Positions 31,950 to 41,801 are shown, counted from the stretch's first letter. The stretch is 64,000 nucleotides of DNA from Oceanospirillum sp048265165 (GCF_048265165.1 NZ_JBLXCD010000004.1:1-64000), one strand, 5' to 3'. The notes: generated by a model not told the origin, from the sequence alone. Numbers and translations are program-made.

Positions 31950-32894
31950 ATGAAACAATTTAAAAATATTTTATGCCTGCTGCAGACCGGCTATTCAGAG
32001 AAAACAGTATGCAGAGTATTAAAAATTGCAGAGCAGGCTAGCTTATCTCTGACTTTAATGGTTTCTGTTCCTGTTGGAAAAGAAAAAGGAGCTGATGTTT
32101 CTGAAACAGAGCAGGTTGCGCAGATACGAAAACAGCTGTGTGAGATCTCTTTTAAAGAAGCTCAGGGCGATGCTTTAGAGCAGCTACCTATCAATATCTC
32201 CCGAGGGAAGTTGGTCAGTGATGCTATTGAGTTGGTTAGCAGCCAGAGTTTTGATCTTGTAATAAAAGAAGCTGAAGATAAAGATTGGCTTGATCAGCTA
32301 CTTGGCGATGATGATACACAGCTGTTACGAAAATGCCCCTGCCCTGTCTGGCTTCTGAAGCCTGATACACCTATGCCTTTGAAATCTATTATGGTCGCAC
32401 TGGACTTTGATCATACTGAGTGCGGCAATAACACCATATTTAATCAGATGTTAGCAGAACTAGGTGTTTATTTTGCCAGTCAGGACTTGGCTGCGCTGCA
32501 CTTTGTGACAGTGTACGAGTCTGTTAAAGCCGATGTTCTGAGTGTTTGGTCTGATGAACCTGATCAGTTCCGGCGTGCTATGGAGAATGAAGAGTTTAGG
32601 CATAAATCTGCTGCTCTGACTGACTTAGAAGCTGAGTTAAAAAAGAAATTTGGCGGTGATGTTTATCAGTATATATCTCCCACCGGGCATGTTGTTCAGG
32701 GCGTTGCGGCTGAGAAATTAGCAGGTATGGTTAACTTACTGAATGTAGACCTTCTGATCATGGGTACAGTAGCGAGAACAGGAATAAAAGGTGTTGTAAT
32801 TGGCAACACTGCTGAAAGTTTACTGAGCTCCGTCAAGTGCTCAGTATTAACGGTTAAGCCCGACTCCCTGGCAATACCTGGTTCTGCCAGTTAA
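31950..32894 (+). CDS. Tandem universal stress protein
   Basis: A 314-residue protein with two UspA domains. The second shows the ATP-binding-type signature GTVARTGIKGVVIGNTAESLLSSVKCSVLTVKP near the end; the first ends with LLRKCPCPVWLLKPD. It resembles E. coli UspE in build. It follows the CBS gene by 77 bases and its stop abuts the end of the convergent ion-channel gene, without an intergenic gap. It probably belongs to the DUF1538 unit as a stress-response partner. Confidence 0.88.
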   Translation: MKQFKNILCLLQTGYSEKTVCRVLKIAEQASLSLTLMVSVPVGKEKGADVSETEQVAQIRKQLCEISFKEAQGDALEQLPINISRGKLVSDAIELVSSQSFDLVIKEAEDKDWLDQLLGDDDTQLLRKCPCPVWLLKPDTPMPLKSIMVALDFDHTECGNNTIFNQMLAELGVYFASQDLAALHFVTVYESVKADVLSVWSDEPDQFRRAMENEEFRHKSAALTDLEAELKKKFGGDVYQYISPTGHVVQGVAAEKLAGMVNLLNVDLLIMGTVARTGIKGVVIGNTAESLLSSVKCSVLTVKPDSLAIPGSAS

Positions 32895-33857
32895 TCATAT
32901 CTTATCGATAATATGAGCTCCGCACTTTGGGCAGTGTAATTGATGTCCAAGTTCCAGCTTTTTATTGTGAATGATCTGGTTGAGGTCTTCTTCAGAAATC
33001 CCGTACTTTTTACTCAGGCGGGCGAGCATGCTTTTATCGTTCCTGCTCAGTTCGCCATCTTCCAGAGCGTTAATGACCTCCGCTGTCATTGCGGATTTCC
33101 GGTCCTGCAGCTCTTCAGAGAACCGTGCTGCCAGCATACCTGCAGGCAGGGCAACTGTGCCGACACCCAGCAGCATAATCAGAATAGCAAGAACTTTGCC
33201 ACCGGCTGTAACCGGCGTGATATCGCCGTAACCCACCGTCGTCATGGTGACAACCGCCCACCAAATGGCATCCAGTACACTCTTGAAGGCCTCTGGCTGC
33301 GCCTTGTGCTCTAATGCAAACATTACACAAGCAGCAAGTACGACCAACACTAAAACAGCAAAAACAGCAGATGCCAGAGATGCCAGTTCTGAAGCTACAA
33401 CCTTAATAAAAATATCCATGCTGCGGATATAATGAGAGAGCTTCAGGAGTCGCAGTAGCCGTAGCAGCCGGAGATATCGTAGATCTATATTGATAAAAAG
33501 CGATAGATAAAAAGGCAGAATAACAAGCAGGTCAATTAGTGCGATTGGAGAGAAGATGTAACGTAATTTCCCCTTGATACCGGGTCCGTATTTGGGGTTT
33601 TCAGCACTGATCCAGACTCGAATCAGATATTCTATAGTGAATACTAGGACTGAGAAAACCTCAAGAATCTGGAAGTAAGGTGAGTACTGTTTCCCAATCT
33701 CAGGTATGGTCTCCAGAATAACACCGGTAACGTTCAGAACGATAAGAATGATAATAAAGCCATTGATGAGCTTTCCGGTGATACTGAACGCCTGTTCTCC
33801 ATCAAGCAGTTGAAAATAGCGATGACGAAGTGTGTTTAGGGGCATGGATTTTCTCAT
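32895..33857 (-). CDS. Voltage-gated-type potassium channel
   Basis: The 320-residue protein has six membrane segments, a charged S4 (YLRLLRLLRLLKLSHYIRS), and the K+ selectivity filter TVGYGD in WWAVVTMTTVGYGDITPVTAGG. A short cytoplasmic tail (about 240-320) is charged and closes with a CxxC (HCPKCGAH), a possible zinc site. It is convergent with the USP gene, with no gap between the two stop codons. The start ATG lacks a good ribosome site; another ATG lies 4 codons downstream. Confidence 0.92.
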   Translation of the reverse strand: MRKSMPLNTLRHRYFQLLDGEQAFSITGKLINGFIIILIVLNVTGVILETIPEIGKQYSPYFQILEVFSVLVFTIEYLIRVWISAENPKYGPGIKGKLRYIFSPIALIDLLVILPFYLSLFINIDLRYLRLLRLLRLLKLSHYIRSMDIFIKVVASELASLASAVFAVLVLVVLAACVMFALEHKAQPEAFKSVLDAIWWAVVTMTTVGYGDITPVTAGGKVLAILIMLLGVGTVALPAGMLAARFSEELQDRKSAMTAEVINALEDGELSRNDKSMLARLSKKYGISEEDLNQIIHNKKLELGHQLHCPKCGAHIIDKI

Positions 33858-33909
33858 TAATCTGAATGCGTTAGTTTGATTGTAAAGGAAAATTGAAGAG
33901 GATAGTCAG

Positions 33910-34473
33910 ATGACTGCTAATAAAATTCCAGGAGTGTCGGCCTCTGAAGTGGCTATCCAAGAAGAGATGCCTGTGCTTGAAACGGAACGCCTTATTTTAA
34001 GAGCCTTCCGGCAGCCAGACTTTTCTGCGTATCACGGCATGGTGAGTGATACGGATGTTGTGCGTTATGTCGGTCAGGGCGTGTCGCTGAATACTGAGCA
34101 GGCCTGGCAGAGCATGGCGTATCTGATGGGACATTGGTGGCTGAAAGGTTTTGGCCTATGGGCGGTTGAAGAAAAAAGCTCTGGCCGGGTGGTGGGTCGT
34201 GTTGGCTTGTATCAACCGGAGGGTTGGCCTGGCATGGAGTTGGGCTGGATGATCGCCAAAGAGCATTGGCGTAAGGGTTTTGCCTTTGAGGCGGCTCAGG
34301 CAGCTCTGGCATACCAGAGAACGCATTTTCCTCAGGAGCCACTGATCAGCTTGATACATAGCGAGAATAAGCCGTCTATTAAATTAGCACAGAAGCTGGG
34401 AGCGAGTTTTTCGCTGGGGCGTGAAATGGGAAATATTCAGGTACTGGAATTCAGTTATCCTGACCATGCTTAA
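33910..34473 (+). CDS. GNAT family N-acetyltransferase (RimJ/RimL type)
   Basis: 187 residues with the pattern LETERLILRAFRQPDF at the N-terminus, VVGRVGLYQPEGWPGMELGWMIAKEHWRKGFAFEAAQAAL around the acetyl-CoA site (Q/RxxGxG-like WRKGFAFE) and SLIHSENKPSIKLAQKLGA near the end. These are typical of ribosomal-protein or small-molecule acetyltransferases. GAGGATAG precedes the start. The substrate is unknown; the next gene follows after 23 bases and is likely co-transcribed. Confidence 0.88.
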   Translation: MTANKIPGVSASEVAIQEEMPVLETERLILRAFRQPDFSAYHGMVSDTDVVRYVGQGVSLNTEQAWQSMAYLMGHWWLKGFGLWAVEEKSSGRVVGRVGLYQPEGWPGMELGWMIAKEHWRKGFAFEAAQAALAYQRTHFPQEPLISLIHSENKPSIKLAQKLGASFSLGREMGNIQVLEFSYPDHA

Positions 34474-34496
34474 TTCACTATTTGAAGGGGTGAGCT

Positions 34497-35555
34497 ATGA
34501 AGCTATCTCAGTCAAAAGAAATTGCGCAGGATGTTGTTAGCACACCATTGTCAGCATTTTCAGCTGAGGCATTGAAGCCACTTCACTCTACGTTGGAGCA
34601 TTGGCGGATACAGTTTAATCAGCTAGTGGCGAGCCTTCCGCCAGAGCAAAAAACAGCAACGCCGGAGCGTGCCCGTCAGGCGTTGGCAGGAATTACCACA
34701 CGCTTTGTGCCAAAAGGCCCGGGCTTGCTGCGTGTCGAAAATTTGGTATTAACGCTTAGCTGTGTTTCGGAGCATAACGTGCCAGAGTTGCCGTTGCGCC
34801 TTTATCAGTCGGTTGAGTCACCGGAAGCGCTGATGCTCTTCATCCATGGCGGCGGACATATGGCGGGCAGTGTTGACGTTTACGACCCTATCTGCCGAAG
34901 GCTGGCTCAGGAGAGTGGTCAGGCAGTGTTAGCCATGGACTATCCTCTGGCCCCTGAAAACCCTTGGCCAGCGGGTATTCAAAGTGTTGCCGAACTGATG
35001 AGGCTTTTACCGCAGGTACTTGAGACCTTTCAACTACCATCAGATATCAGGGTAATGATGATGGGGGACTCTGGCGGCGCTGCTATGGCCGCGACCCTTT
35101 GTTTGCAGCAACCGAAAACGCTGCCCGGTTATCCAGAAGCCCTGGTTTTACTGTATCCAAGTCTTGATTATCGTATGCAGGCAGGTTCGATTCAGCAGTT
35201 TTCTGAAGGGTACTTCCTGACTGAAGAGCGGATACGTTGGTATTTTGATCAGTACCTGCAGGGCAAGGCGGATCCGCTTTCGGTCTCGCCGTTAGCAATG
35301 CCGGTGCCATCACATTTCCCTAGAACCTTACTGATGAGTGCGGGCTACGATCCACTGAGGGATGAGGCCGGACTTTTCTTCGAAAAGCTGGCCAATGCAG
35401 GGGCTGACGTCGAAGGTGTTTGTTACGAGCAAATGCTGCACGCTTTTCTGAATCTGGAGTCGCTGGTGCCGGATGTTTGTCAGGAAGTTTATAACGCAAT
35501 CAGCCGCTTTTTGGCGGCTGGGCAGATGAAAGGCTTAAGGCGAATTAAGAACTAG
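34497..35555 (+). CDS. Alpha/beta hydrolase, hormone-sensitive lipase type
   Basis: A 352-residue esterase: oxyanion motif HGGGHMAG near 117, nucleophile elbow GDSGGAAMA near 190, Asp in AGYDPLRDEA near 282 and His in QMLHAFLNL near 312. It is the family IV bacterial lipase fold and cytoplasmic (no signal peptide). GAAGGGG precedes the ATG. Its end overlaps the end of the convergent corB gene by four bases. The substrate is unknown. Confidence 0.9.
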   Translation: MKLSQSKEIAQDVVSTPLSAFSAEALKPLHSTLEHWRIQFNQLVASLPPEQKTATPERARQALAGITTRFVPKGPGLLRVENLVLTLSCVSEHNVPELPLRLYQSVESPEALMLFIHGGGHMAGSVDVYDPICRRLAQESGQAVLAMDYPLAPENPWPAGIQSVAELMRLLPQVLETFQLPSDIRVMMMGDSGGAAMAATLCLQQPKTLPGYPEALVLLYPSLDYRMQAGSIQQFSEGYFLTEERIRWYFDQYLQGKADPLSVSPLAMPVPSHFPRTLLMSAGYDPLRDEAGLFFEKLANAGADVEGVCYEQMLHAFLNLESLVPDVCQEVYNAISRFLAAGQMKGLRRIKN

Positions 35556-36835
35556 GAATGGTTCTTTTTCTTTTTATCTTTTGGGGTCTCTTTGCAGCGG
35601 ACTTTCTGCACAAAGTTGCCACCTATTTCCAGTGTTTCTAAGCGATAAGGGCCAAAGCTCATACATACTGGTGCTTCAGGAATCGCTTCCAGATGCTCTA
35701 TAATCAGCCCATTCAGTGTCTTAGGGCCGTCAACAGGCAGAGCCCAATCCAGTGTCTTGTTGATATCCCGGATACTGGCAGCGCCTTCCACTTCAAAGTT
35801 GCCATTACCATCTGGTTTGATCTCATCATTATGGCCGCTCATCGGTGAGGTAAAGTCACCCACAATCTCTTCCAAGATATCTTCCAGTGTGACAATGCCG
35901 AGTACATCGCCATATTCGTCCACCACAATACCGATACGACGCTTCAGGCGCTGGAAGTTCAGCAGCTGTGTCTGCAGTGGCGTTGTTTCCGGAATAAAGT
36001 AGGGCTCACGGGCTTCTGCCAGAAGATCTTCTTTAGTTGGCATCTGTCGGGCCATAAAGCGTGATGCGTTACGCATATGCAGAATACCCAACACGTTATT
36101 AATGTCACCTTTATACAGAATCAGGCGAGTGTGCTGGCAGTTCTGCAGCTGCTCAATAATAGACTCTACCGGATCATCGAGATTGATACCCTGAATATCA
36201 TGACGGGGGATCATAATATCATCAACGGTCATCGACTCCAGATCCAAGATACTCAGCAGCATGGTTTTGTGTCGGCGGGGTATCATTGCGCCTGCTTCAA
36301 GTACTACTGTGCGAAGCTCTTCTGGCGTTAACTGATCATTACTGCTGTCATTCTGATTAACTCCCATCACCTTAAGAAGGCCGTTGGTAATGGCATTTAC
36401 CAGAAATACCAGAGGGTACATGACTTTAAGAAGGGGGGTCAGCAGCAGGGATGCAGGGTAAGCGATTTTTTCGGGGTGCATAGCGGCTAACGTCTTAGGA
36501 GTAACCTCAGCAAAGATCAGAATAACTAAGGTCAGTAGCGCTGTGGCAATAGCAATGCCCGCGTCACCATACAGGCGGACAGCAATAACGGTAGCAATGG
36601 CAGATGCAAGAATATTGACGAAGTTGTTGCCGATCAGAATAACGCCAATCAGGCGATCAGGGCGCTCCAGCAGACGGCTTACCCGCAACGCTCCTTTGTC
36701 GCGATTTTTTGCTTTGTGGCTCAACCGATAGCGGTTAAGTGACATCATGCCGGTTTCGGAGCTGGAGAAAAAGCCGGAACAGACAATCAGAAAGGCTAAA
36801 AGTCCAAATAAAATGCCAAGGGGGGTGTCGTTCAA
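35552..36835 (-). CDS. corB: CorB-type Mg/Co transporter (CNNM, CBS pair, CorC domain)
   Basis: The 427-residue protein has an N-terminal CNNM/DUF21 domain with four membrane segments (about 4-24, 60-80, 92-112, 130-150; SGFFSSSETGMMSLNRYRL and GNNFVNILASA), a CBS pair (about 205-330; DDIMIPRHDIQGI, YGDVLGIVTLEDILEEIVGD) and a C-terminal HlyC/CorC domain. It transports or regulates Mg2+. corB-ypjD-ffh is a conserved gammaproteobacterial gene order. Confidence 0.92.
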   Translation of the reverse strand: MNDTPLGILFGLLAFLIVCSGFFSSSETGMMSLNRYRLSHKAKNRDKGALRVSRLLERPDRLIGVILIGNNFVNILASAIATVIAVRLYGDAGIAIATALLTLVILIFAEVTPKTLAAMHPEKIAYPASLLLTPLLKVMYPLVFLVNAITNGLLKVMGVNQNDSSNDQLTPEELRTVVLEAGAMIPRRHKTMLLSILDLESMTVDDIMIPRHDIQGINLDDPVESIIEQLQNCQHTRLILYKGDINNVLGILHMRNASRFMARQMPTKEDLLAEAREPYFIPETTPLQTQLLNFQRLKRRIGIVVDEYGDVLGIVTLEDILEEIVGDFTSPMSGHNDEIKPDGNGNFEVEGAASIRDINKTLDWALPVDGPKTLNGLIIEHLEAIPEAPVCMSFGPYRLETLEIGGNFVQKVRCKETPKDKKKKNHS

Positions 36836-37070
36836 GAGATCAGGTATCCTGCAAAAATGAAAAACTGACGATTTAACAGCCGCTGCATGACAGCGATGTG
36901 ACCTCCTCAGGCCAGTGTTCCGTTAATTCGCCGCTGGACAGCGCCAATAGGTGACGCTTTTATTATTTTTACTGCGAATAAAACCCGCAGATTCTACTTT
37001 TAAATTTTCGGCCGGCTGACGTCAAGGTGAGCAGGCTGAAAAGCAGAAGATTAGTTATTGTAATTTTGGG

Positions 37071-37865
37071 TTAGTTCAGCAGGATTTCAAGGGCAACTTT
37101 AGTGCCGAAATACCCCAAAACCAAGAGTGTTGCTCCGCCCAAAGTCCAGCGAACCGCGGTCATGCCGCGCCAACCCAGCCACCGATGTCCAGCCAACAAA
37201 ACGGCAAAAACGAGCCATGCCATCAGGCTAAGAACGGTTTTGTGGGCCAAATGTTGGGCAAACAGGTTCTCAATAAAGATAAAGCCACTACCAATAGCGA
37301 TAGTCAGAATAATAACGCCGCTAAAGATCAATTCAAACAGCAAGCGCTCCATGGTTTGAAGAGGAGGTAACACCTGAATGATACCGCGGGTCTGCTTATG
37401 CTTTAGCTGGTAGTTCTGGATTGAAACGAGGAGCGCCTGACAAGCTGCAATAACAATCAGGCTATATGCAACCAGGGAGGTCAGGATATGTAGCGTCAAG
37501 CCGGGAGACAAGTGATTGCTCGGTGCTGAAACTGGTCCCCAGATAGCAAAAATCAAGGCAAGCATCGACATGGGGAAGATCCCGATACTGAGGTTCAGAA
37601 CCGGTTTCTTAAAGCTACTGATCAGTAACATCAGACTTATGGTGAAGGTAGCCAGCAGGCTCATCTCAGTAAGACCGAGGTGTACCCCATCTGACTGAAA
37701 AATGGCCAGCCAGACACTGAGTCCGTGATTCAGAACAGCCGCGGCCCCCAGTAGACGGATCATGGATGGGCGGTTTGGTGCTTTGCGTTGCAAGGCAAGC
37801 AGCTGATAGGTGGCTGCGGCACAGTAGAAAACGATGGCGATCAGAGCTAGTGCGATAGCATCCAT
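37071..37865 (-). CDS. ypjD: YpjD, CcsA-like inner-membrane protein
   Basis: 264 residues with about eight predicted membrane helices and the cytochrome-c assembly (CcsA/ResC) signature LHILTSLVAYSLIVIAACQALLV and LAHKTVLSLMAWLVFAVLLAGHRWLGWRG with the conserved His residues. It stands between corB and ffh as in E. coli. The WWD heme-handling motif of full CcsA is not obvious, so the function, often guessed as heme- or metal-related, remains open. Confidence 0.9.
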   Translation of the reverse strand: MDAIALALIAIVFYCAAATYQLLALQRKAPNRPSMIRLLGAAAVLNHGLSVWLAIFQSDGVHLGLTEMSLLATFTISLMLLISSFKKPVLNLSIGIFPMSMLALIFAIWGPVSAPSNHLSPGLTLHILTSLVAYSLIVIAACQALLVSIQNYQLKHKQTRGIIQVLPPLQTMERLLFELIFSGVIILTIAIGSGFIFIENLFAQHLAHKTVLSLMAWLVFAVLLAGHRWLGWRGMTAVRWTLGGATLLVLGYFGTKVALEILLN

Positions 37866-38212
37866 AATCTGTCAGTTATCCCGTATAAATACAGCAGGTT
37901 GGGGGGTTGGAAACCCTTAACGGACTGCCTGAAATCAGAATCAGGTCATGCCTGATAAATGAGAGCCAATAGTAACTGATTGCGGGCGACCCTGCATCAT
38001 TACTACCCTTCATTAGGTAGCTGTTTTAATGGTCGGTTAGCCGTGAATCTTGCTTAAAGCTTATTTGCCCATAGATGATAGGTGCCTCGGCTGGTTATAA
38101 TGTGGACATTAACCGGATTTTAATTGCCTGGCACGACTCTTTGTTTATTTTTGTGCCATAAGTGCTCATGTTTGAATGTTTTTCTGCTGTCTTAGCAGCG
38201 AGGAAGTTATAG
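37866..38212. promoter_or_regulatory. Divergent promoter region between ypjD and ffh
   Basis: The 347 bases are non-coding. A perfect -10 (TATAAT at 38096-38101) points toward ffh, but no good -35 stands at the right distance. Nothing else is recognisable. Confidence 0.4.
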
Positions 38213-39595
38213 ATGTTTGAGAATTTAACCGAACGCCTATCGAAAAGTCTGCGTTCGATTACCGGTCAGGCACGCCTGACAGAAGATAATATTAAAGACA
38301 CTCTGCGGGAAGTACGTAAAGCGTTGCTCGAAGCAGATGTGGCGCTGCCTGTTGTTAAAGCTTTTATTGAAAAAGTTAAAGAGCGGGCAGTTGGTCAGGA
38401 GGTAAGCAAGAGTCTGAGCCCTGGCCAGCAGTTCGTTAAAATCGTTCAGCAGGAGCTGGAGCAGATCATGGGGGAGGCGAATGAAACGCTGAACCTGGCG
38501 GCTACCCCTCCTGCGGTAATTCTGATGGCTGGTTTGCAGGGGGCGGGTAAAACGACTTCCGTGGCAAAGCTGGCTCGTTACCTGAAAGAGCGAGAAAAGA
38601 AAAAAGTTCTGGTGGTTTCAGCTGATATTTATCGTCCAGCGGCAATTAAACAGCTGGAAACATTGGCTGGTGAGGTGGAAGCAGAGTTCTTTCCCAGCTC
38701 CACTGATCAGAAGCCTATAGATATTGCTAATGCAGCTATCGCTCATGCGAAGATCCAGTTTTTTGATGTTGTGATCGTAGATACTGCAGGTCGTCTGCAT
38801 GTTGACGATGACATGATGGGCGAAATTAAAGAGCTGCATGCGGGTATTAATCCTGTTGAGACACTGTTTGTAGTTGATGCTATGACAGGTCAGGATGCGG
38901 CTAATACTGCTAAAGCATTTGGCGATGCATTGCCGCTGACGGGTGTGATTCTGACTAAAGCTGACGGTGATGCACGTGGTGGTGCTGCACTGTCTGTGCG
39001 TCATATTACCGGCAAGCCGATTAAGTTTATGGGGATGGGGGAGAAGGTTGACGCCCTTGAGCCGTTCCATCCGGATCGTGTCGCCTCCCGTATTCTGGGT
39101 ATGGGTGACATCCTGTCTCTGATTGAAGAAGCAGAGCAGAAGATCGATAAGGAAAAAGCTGAGAAGCTGGCTAAGAAAGTTAAGAAGGGTAAAGGTTTTG
39201 ACCTGGAAGACTTCCGTGACCAGATTCAACAGATGAAAAATATGGGAGGAATGGCCGGCCTGATGGATAAGCTGCCGGGCATGGGGCAGATTGCTGAAGT
39301 TGCTAAGAATGGTGCGGCTGAGAAAGAGATGGGCAAGCTGGAGGCCCTGATTAACTCCATGACACCTTATGAGCGTCGTAAGCCTGATATGATCTCTGGT
39401 TCCCGGAAGCGCCGTATCTGCGCAGGTTCCGGTCTTCAGATTCAGGATCTGAACCGCCTGTTGAAGCAGCATAAGCAGATGCAGAAAATGATGAAAAAAA
39501 TGGGAAATAAAGGCGGCATGTCTAAAATGATGCGTGGCCTTGGCGGAATGCTTCCTCCGGGAATGGGCGGCGGCGGTATGCCTCCTCGCTTCTAA
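38213..39595 (+). CDS. ffh: Signal recognition particle protein Ffh
   Basis: The 460-residue SRP54 protein has the N domain (1-85), the G domain with GLQGAGKTTSVAKLA (P-loop), DTAGRLHVDDDMM, TKADGDARGGAALSV and the Met-rich M domain (about 320-460) ending with MGNKGGMSKMMRGLGGMLPPGMGGGGMPP. It binds 4.5S RNA and signal peptides and targets membrane proteins. The start follows GAGGAAG. A terminator follows after 38 bases. Confidence 0.98.
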   Translation: MFENLTERLSKSLRSITGQARLTEDNIKDTLREVRKALLEADVALPVVKAFIEKVKERAVGQEVSKSLSPGQQFVKIVQQELEQIMGEANETLNLAATPPAVILMAGLQGAGKTTSVAKLARYLKEREKKKVLVVSADIYRPAAIKQLETLAGEVEAEFFPSSTDQKPIDIANAAIAHAKIQFFDVVIVDTAGRLHVDDDMMGEIKELHAGINPVETLFVVDAMTGQDAANTAKAFGDALPLTGVILTKADGDARGGAALSVRHITGKPIKFMGMGEKVDALEPFHPDRVASRILGMGDILSLIEEAEQKIDKEKAEKLAKKVKKGKGFDLEDFRDQIQQMKNMGGMAGLMDKLPGMGQIAEVAKNGAAEKEMGKLEALINSMTPYERRKPDMISGSRKRRICAGSGLQIQDLNRLLKQHKQMQKMMKKMGNKGGMSKMMRGLGGMLPPGMGGGGMPPRF

Positions 39596-40022
39596 GCTTG
39601 TTTGGCTGGAGTGAGGGGATAGACCCTTTCTAAGAAAAGGCGCTGTTTTGTCAGGCCTTTTCTTTCTTTTTTCAGTTTTGCACTTCCACTGATAAATGTC
39701 AGTATAGTGCTTTTAAAACAATAGGTTGCTAGACTTGGCCTCTTGTATTTCTGCAGTTCTGATCGTCAAATCTACCGATAAATTGCAGAAAAAGGTGCTT
39801 CAGGCTTGCGTTTAGGCTGTGTACGCCTACAATAGCGCGCACATTTTCAGACTGACGTTTCTGCTCAGCCCAATCTAAATTGTGGTTGTGGCGGAATATT
39901 GTGCTTTTGTGGTTCCAAAAGCCGGTGTTTTCCCTTAGAATATGCCGCCTTTCGGGCTGAAAGGCCGTAAATGAAAGTCTGTAGCGAAATTTTGAGAACT
40001 CCGAACATAGGATAAAAAGGCA
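39596..40022. other. Gap between ffh and rpsP
   Basis: The 427 bases hold the ffh terminator (39634-39672) and the leader of the rpsP operon. No gene is supported; the 115-codon reverse frame overlaps the rpsP 5' end and is a shadow. The leader is long, compatible with post-transcriptional control of the operon. Confidence 0.5.
39634..39672 (+). terminator. ffh terminator
   Basis: GAAAAGGC pairs with GCCTTTTC around a 12-base loop, followed by a T-rich tract. Confidence 0.8.
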
Positions 40023-40265
40023 ATGGTAACCATTCGTCTTGCTCGTGGCGGCTCTAAGAAGCGCCCGTTCTATCACTTGACTGTGACTAACTCACGTAGC
40101 GCCCGTAATGGTCGTTTCCTTGAGCGTATAGGTTTCTTCAATCCACTGGCTAAAGGTCAGGAAGAGCGTCTGCGTGTTGATTTTGACCGTGTAGAATACT
40201 GGAAAGGCCAGGGTGCAACTGTATCCGACCGTGTTACTCAGCTGCTGAAAGATGCTGCTAAGTAA
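40023..40265 (+). CDS. rpsP: 30S ribosomal protein S16
   Basis: 80 residues: MVTIRLARGGSKKRPFYHL, the S16 signature VTNSRSARNGRFLERIGFFNP, and WKGQGATVSDRVTQLLK. Full length for the family. It is the first gene of rpsP-rimM-trmD-rplS, as in other gammaproteobacteria. The gap to rimM is 177 bases. Confidence 0.98.
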   Translation: MVTIRLARGGSKKRPFYHLTVTNSRSARNGRFLERIGFFNPLAKGQEERLRVDFDRVEYWKGQGATVSDRVTQLLKDAAK

Positions 40266-40442
40266 TTACTGCTTTTAAAAACGCAGTAATAAACCAGTAT
40301 GACCGCTTCTAACTGGTGTTGAAGCCAGTTATAGCCTGACAATTTTTCGTTTAAGGCTTAAGAACGGTTATCGTTTTAAACATCGAATCAGCCCACTATT
40401 ACAGTTGGCTAATCTGATGAATTGAGAGAATAAGTCAGGCTT

Positions 40443-40973
40443 ATGTCAGATCCAGAAGATTTTGTAGTCCTAGGTAGAATTACAAGTCCTTTTGGTATTC
40501 AGGGCTGGGTTAAGGTTTATTCTTTTACCGACCCTATGGACGGTATTTTTCAGCATAAAAAATGGTCTTTGTGGAAAGATGATAAGCCTTTAGGCGAGTT
40601 TGATGTTGCAAAGGGCAAAAAGCATGGCAAGGGTCTGGTTGCCCGCCTTAAAGTCATTACGGATCGTAATGGGGCTGAGGAGTTGTGTGGTTGTGAGGTT
40701 CGCATGTCGAAAGACACGCTACCGAAGCTGGAAGAGGGTGATTACTATTGGCACCAGTTAGAAGGGCTGACAGTATTCACAACCGAAAATGTTAATTTGG
40801 GTTCGGTGGACTACCTGCTGGAAACCGGTGCAAATGATGTATTGGTGGTAAAAGCGACACCGGAAAGTGTTGATGACGCTGAGCGTCTGATTCCTTATCT
40901 GGTGGATCAGGTAGTTAAAGAGGTCAATCTCAGTGACGGCACTATGCTTGTTGACTGGGATCCTGACTTCTAG
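40443..40973 (+). CDS. rimM: Ribosome maturation factor RimM
   Basis: 176 residues with the N-terminal motif LGRITSPFGIQGWVKVYSFTDP and the C-terminal PRC-barrel (YYWHQLEGLTVFT, IPYLVDQVVKEVNL, MLVDWDPDF). RimM assists 30S subunit assembly at the 16S 3' domain and binds S19. Order and spacing in the rpsP operon are conserved. Confidence 0.97.
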   Translation: MSDPEDFVVLGRITSPFGIQGWVKVYSFTDPMDGIFQHKKWSLWKDDKPLGEFDVAKGKKHGKGLVARLKVITDRNGAEELCGCEVRMSKDTLPKLEEGDYYWHQLEGLTVFTTENVNLGSVDYLLETGANDVLVVKATPESVDDAERLIPYLVDQVVKEVNLSDGTMLVDWDPDF

Positions 40974-41017
40974 TCGGTTTTCGTAATGGAACTGACTTTT
41001 ATTAAAGAGATTAAACT

Positions 41018-41764
41018 GTGTGGTTAGGCGTTGTATCCCTGTTTCCGGGGATGTTTGATGCGGTCACCGAATATGGTGTCACCGGGCGGGCAGTTAAGAA
41101 AGAGCTGCTGTCGCTTGAATTCTGGAATCCTCGTGATTTCGCAACAGATAAACACCGCACAGTAGATGATCGCCCCTATGGTGGCGGTCCTGGCATGCTG
41201 ATGAAAGTTCAGCCTTTGCGCGATGCTATTTTAGCCGCTAAAGAAAAAGCCGGGCCGGATGCTAAGGTGATCTATATGTCTCCCCAAGGACGTCCCCTCG
41301 ATCAGGAAGGTGTACGTGAGCTGTCTCAGCGCGACCGCATGGTGATTGTTGCAGGTCGTTATGAAGGCATCGACGAGCGCGTGGTGGAGACATTAATAGA
41401 TGAAGAGTGGTCAATCGGTGATTATGTTCTGAGCGGTGGTGAACTCGCTGCTTTGACCCTCATCGATTCAGTATCACGTATGGTTCCCGGCGTTCTCGGG
41501 CATGAGGCTTCTGCTGAAGAAGATTCATTCTCCGATGGCTTACTGGACTGTCCGCACTATACAAGACCTGAACAGGTTGATGATCTTGTCGTGCCGGATG
41601 TGCTGTTAAGCGGGAATCATGAAGCCATTCGTCGGTGGCGTCTTCAGCAATCTCTGGGCCGAACTTGGTTAAGGCGGCCGGAGTTGCTGGAAAAGGTCGA
41701 CCTGGACGATGAGCGCCAGGCATTGTTGGAAGAATTCATCCGCAATCATGACGGTTCGCGCTAA
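41018..41764 (+). CDS. trmD: tRNA (guanine-N1)-methyltransferase TrmD
   Basis: 248 residues. GTG start (WLGVVSLFPGMF), trefoil-knot AdoMet site IVAGRYEGIDERVVETLIDEEWSIGDYVLSGGELAAL and the C-terminal domain VPDVLLSGNHEAIRRWR. TrmD makes m1G37 in tRNAs. It lies 44 bases after rimM and 37 bases before rplS. Confidence 0.98.
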   Translation: MWLGVVSLFPGMFDAVTEYGVTGRAVKKELLSLEFWNPRDFATDKHRTVDDRPYGGGPGMLMKVQPLRDAILAAKEKAGPDAKVIYMSPQGRPLDQEGVRELSQRDRMVIVAGRYEGIDERVVETLIDEEWSIGDYVLSGGELAALTLIDSVSRMVPGVLGHEASAEEDSFSDGLLDCPHYTRPEQVDDLVVPDVLLSGNHEAIRRWRLQQSLGRTWLRRPELLEKVDLDDERQALLEEFIRNHDGSR

Positions 41765-41801
41765 TGCGCAAGTCGAGCGGCTTAAATCTAGGAGCGAGCT
41801 A

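Noticed and set aside
38618..39472. 284-codon reverse frame in ffh
   Set aside because: It is fully antisense to conserved G and M domain sequence and has no recognised domain.
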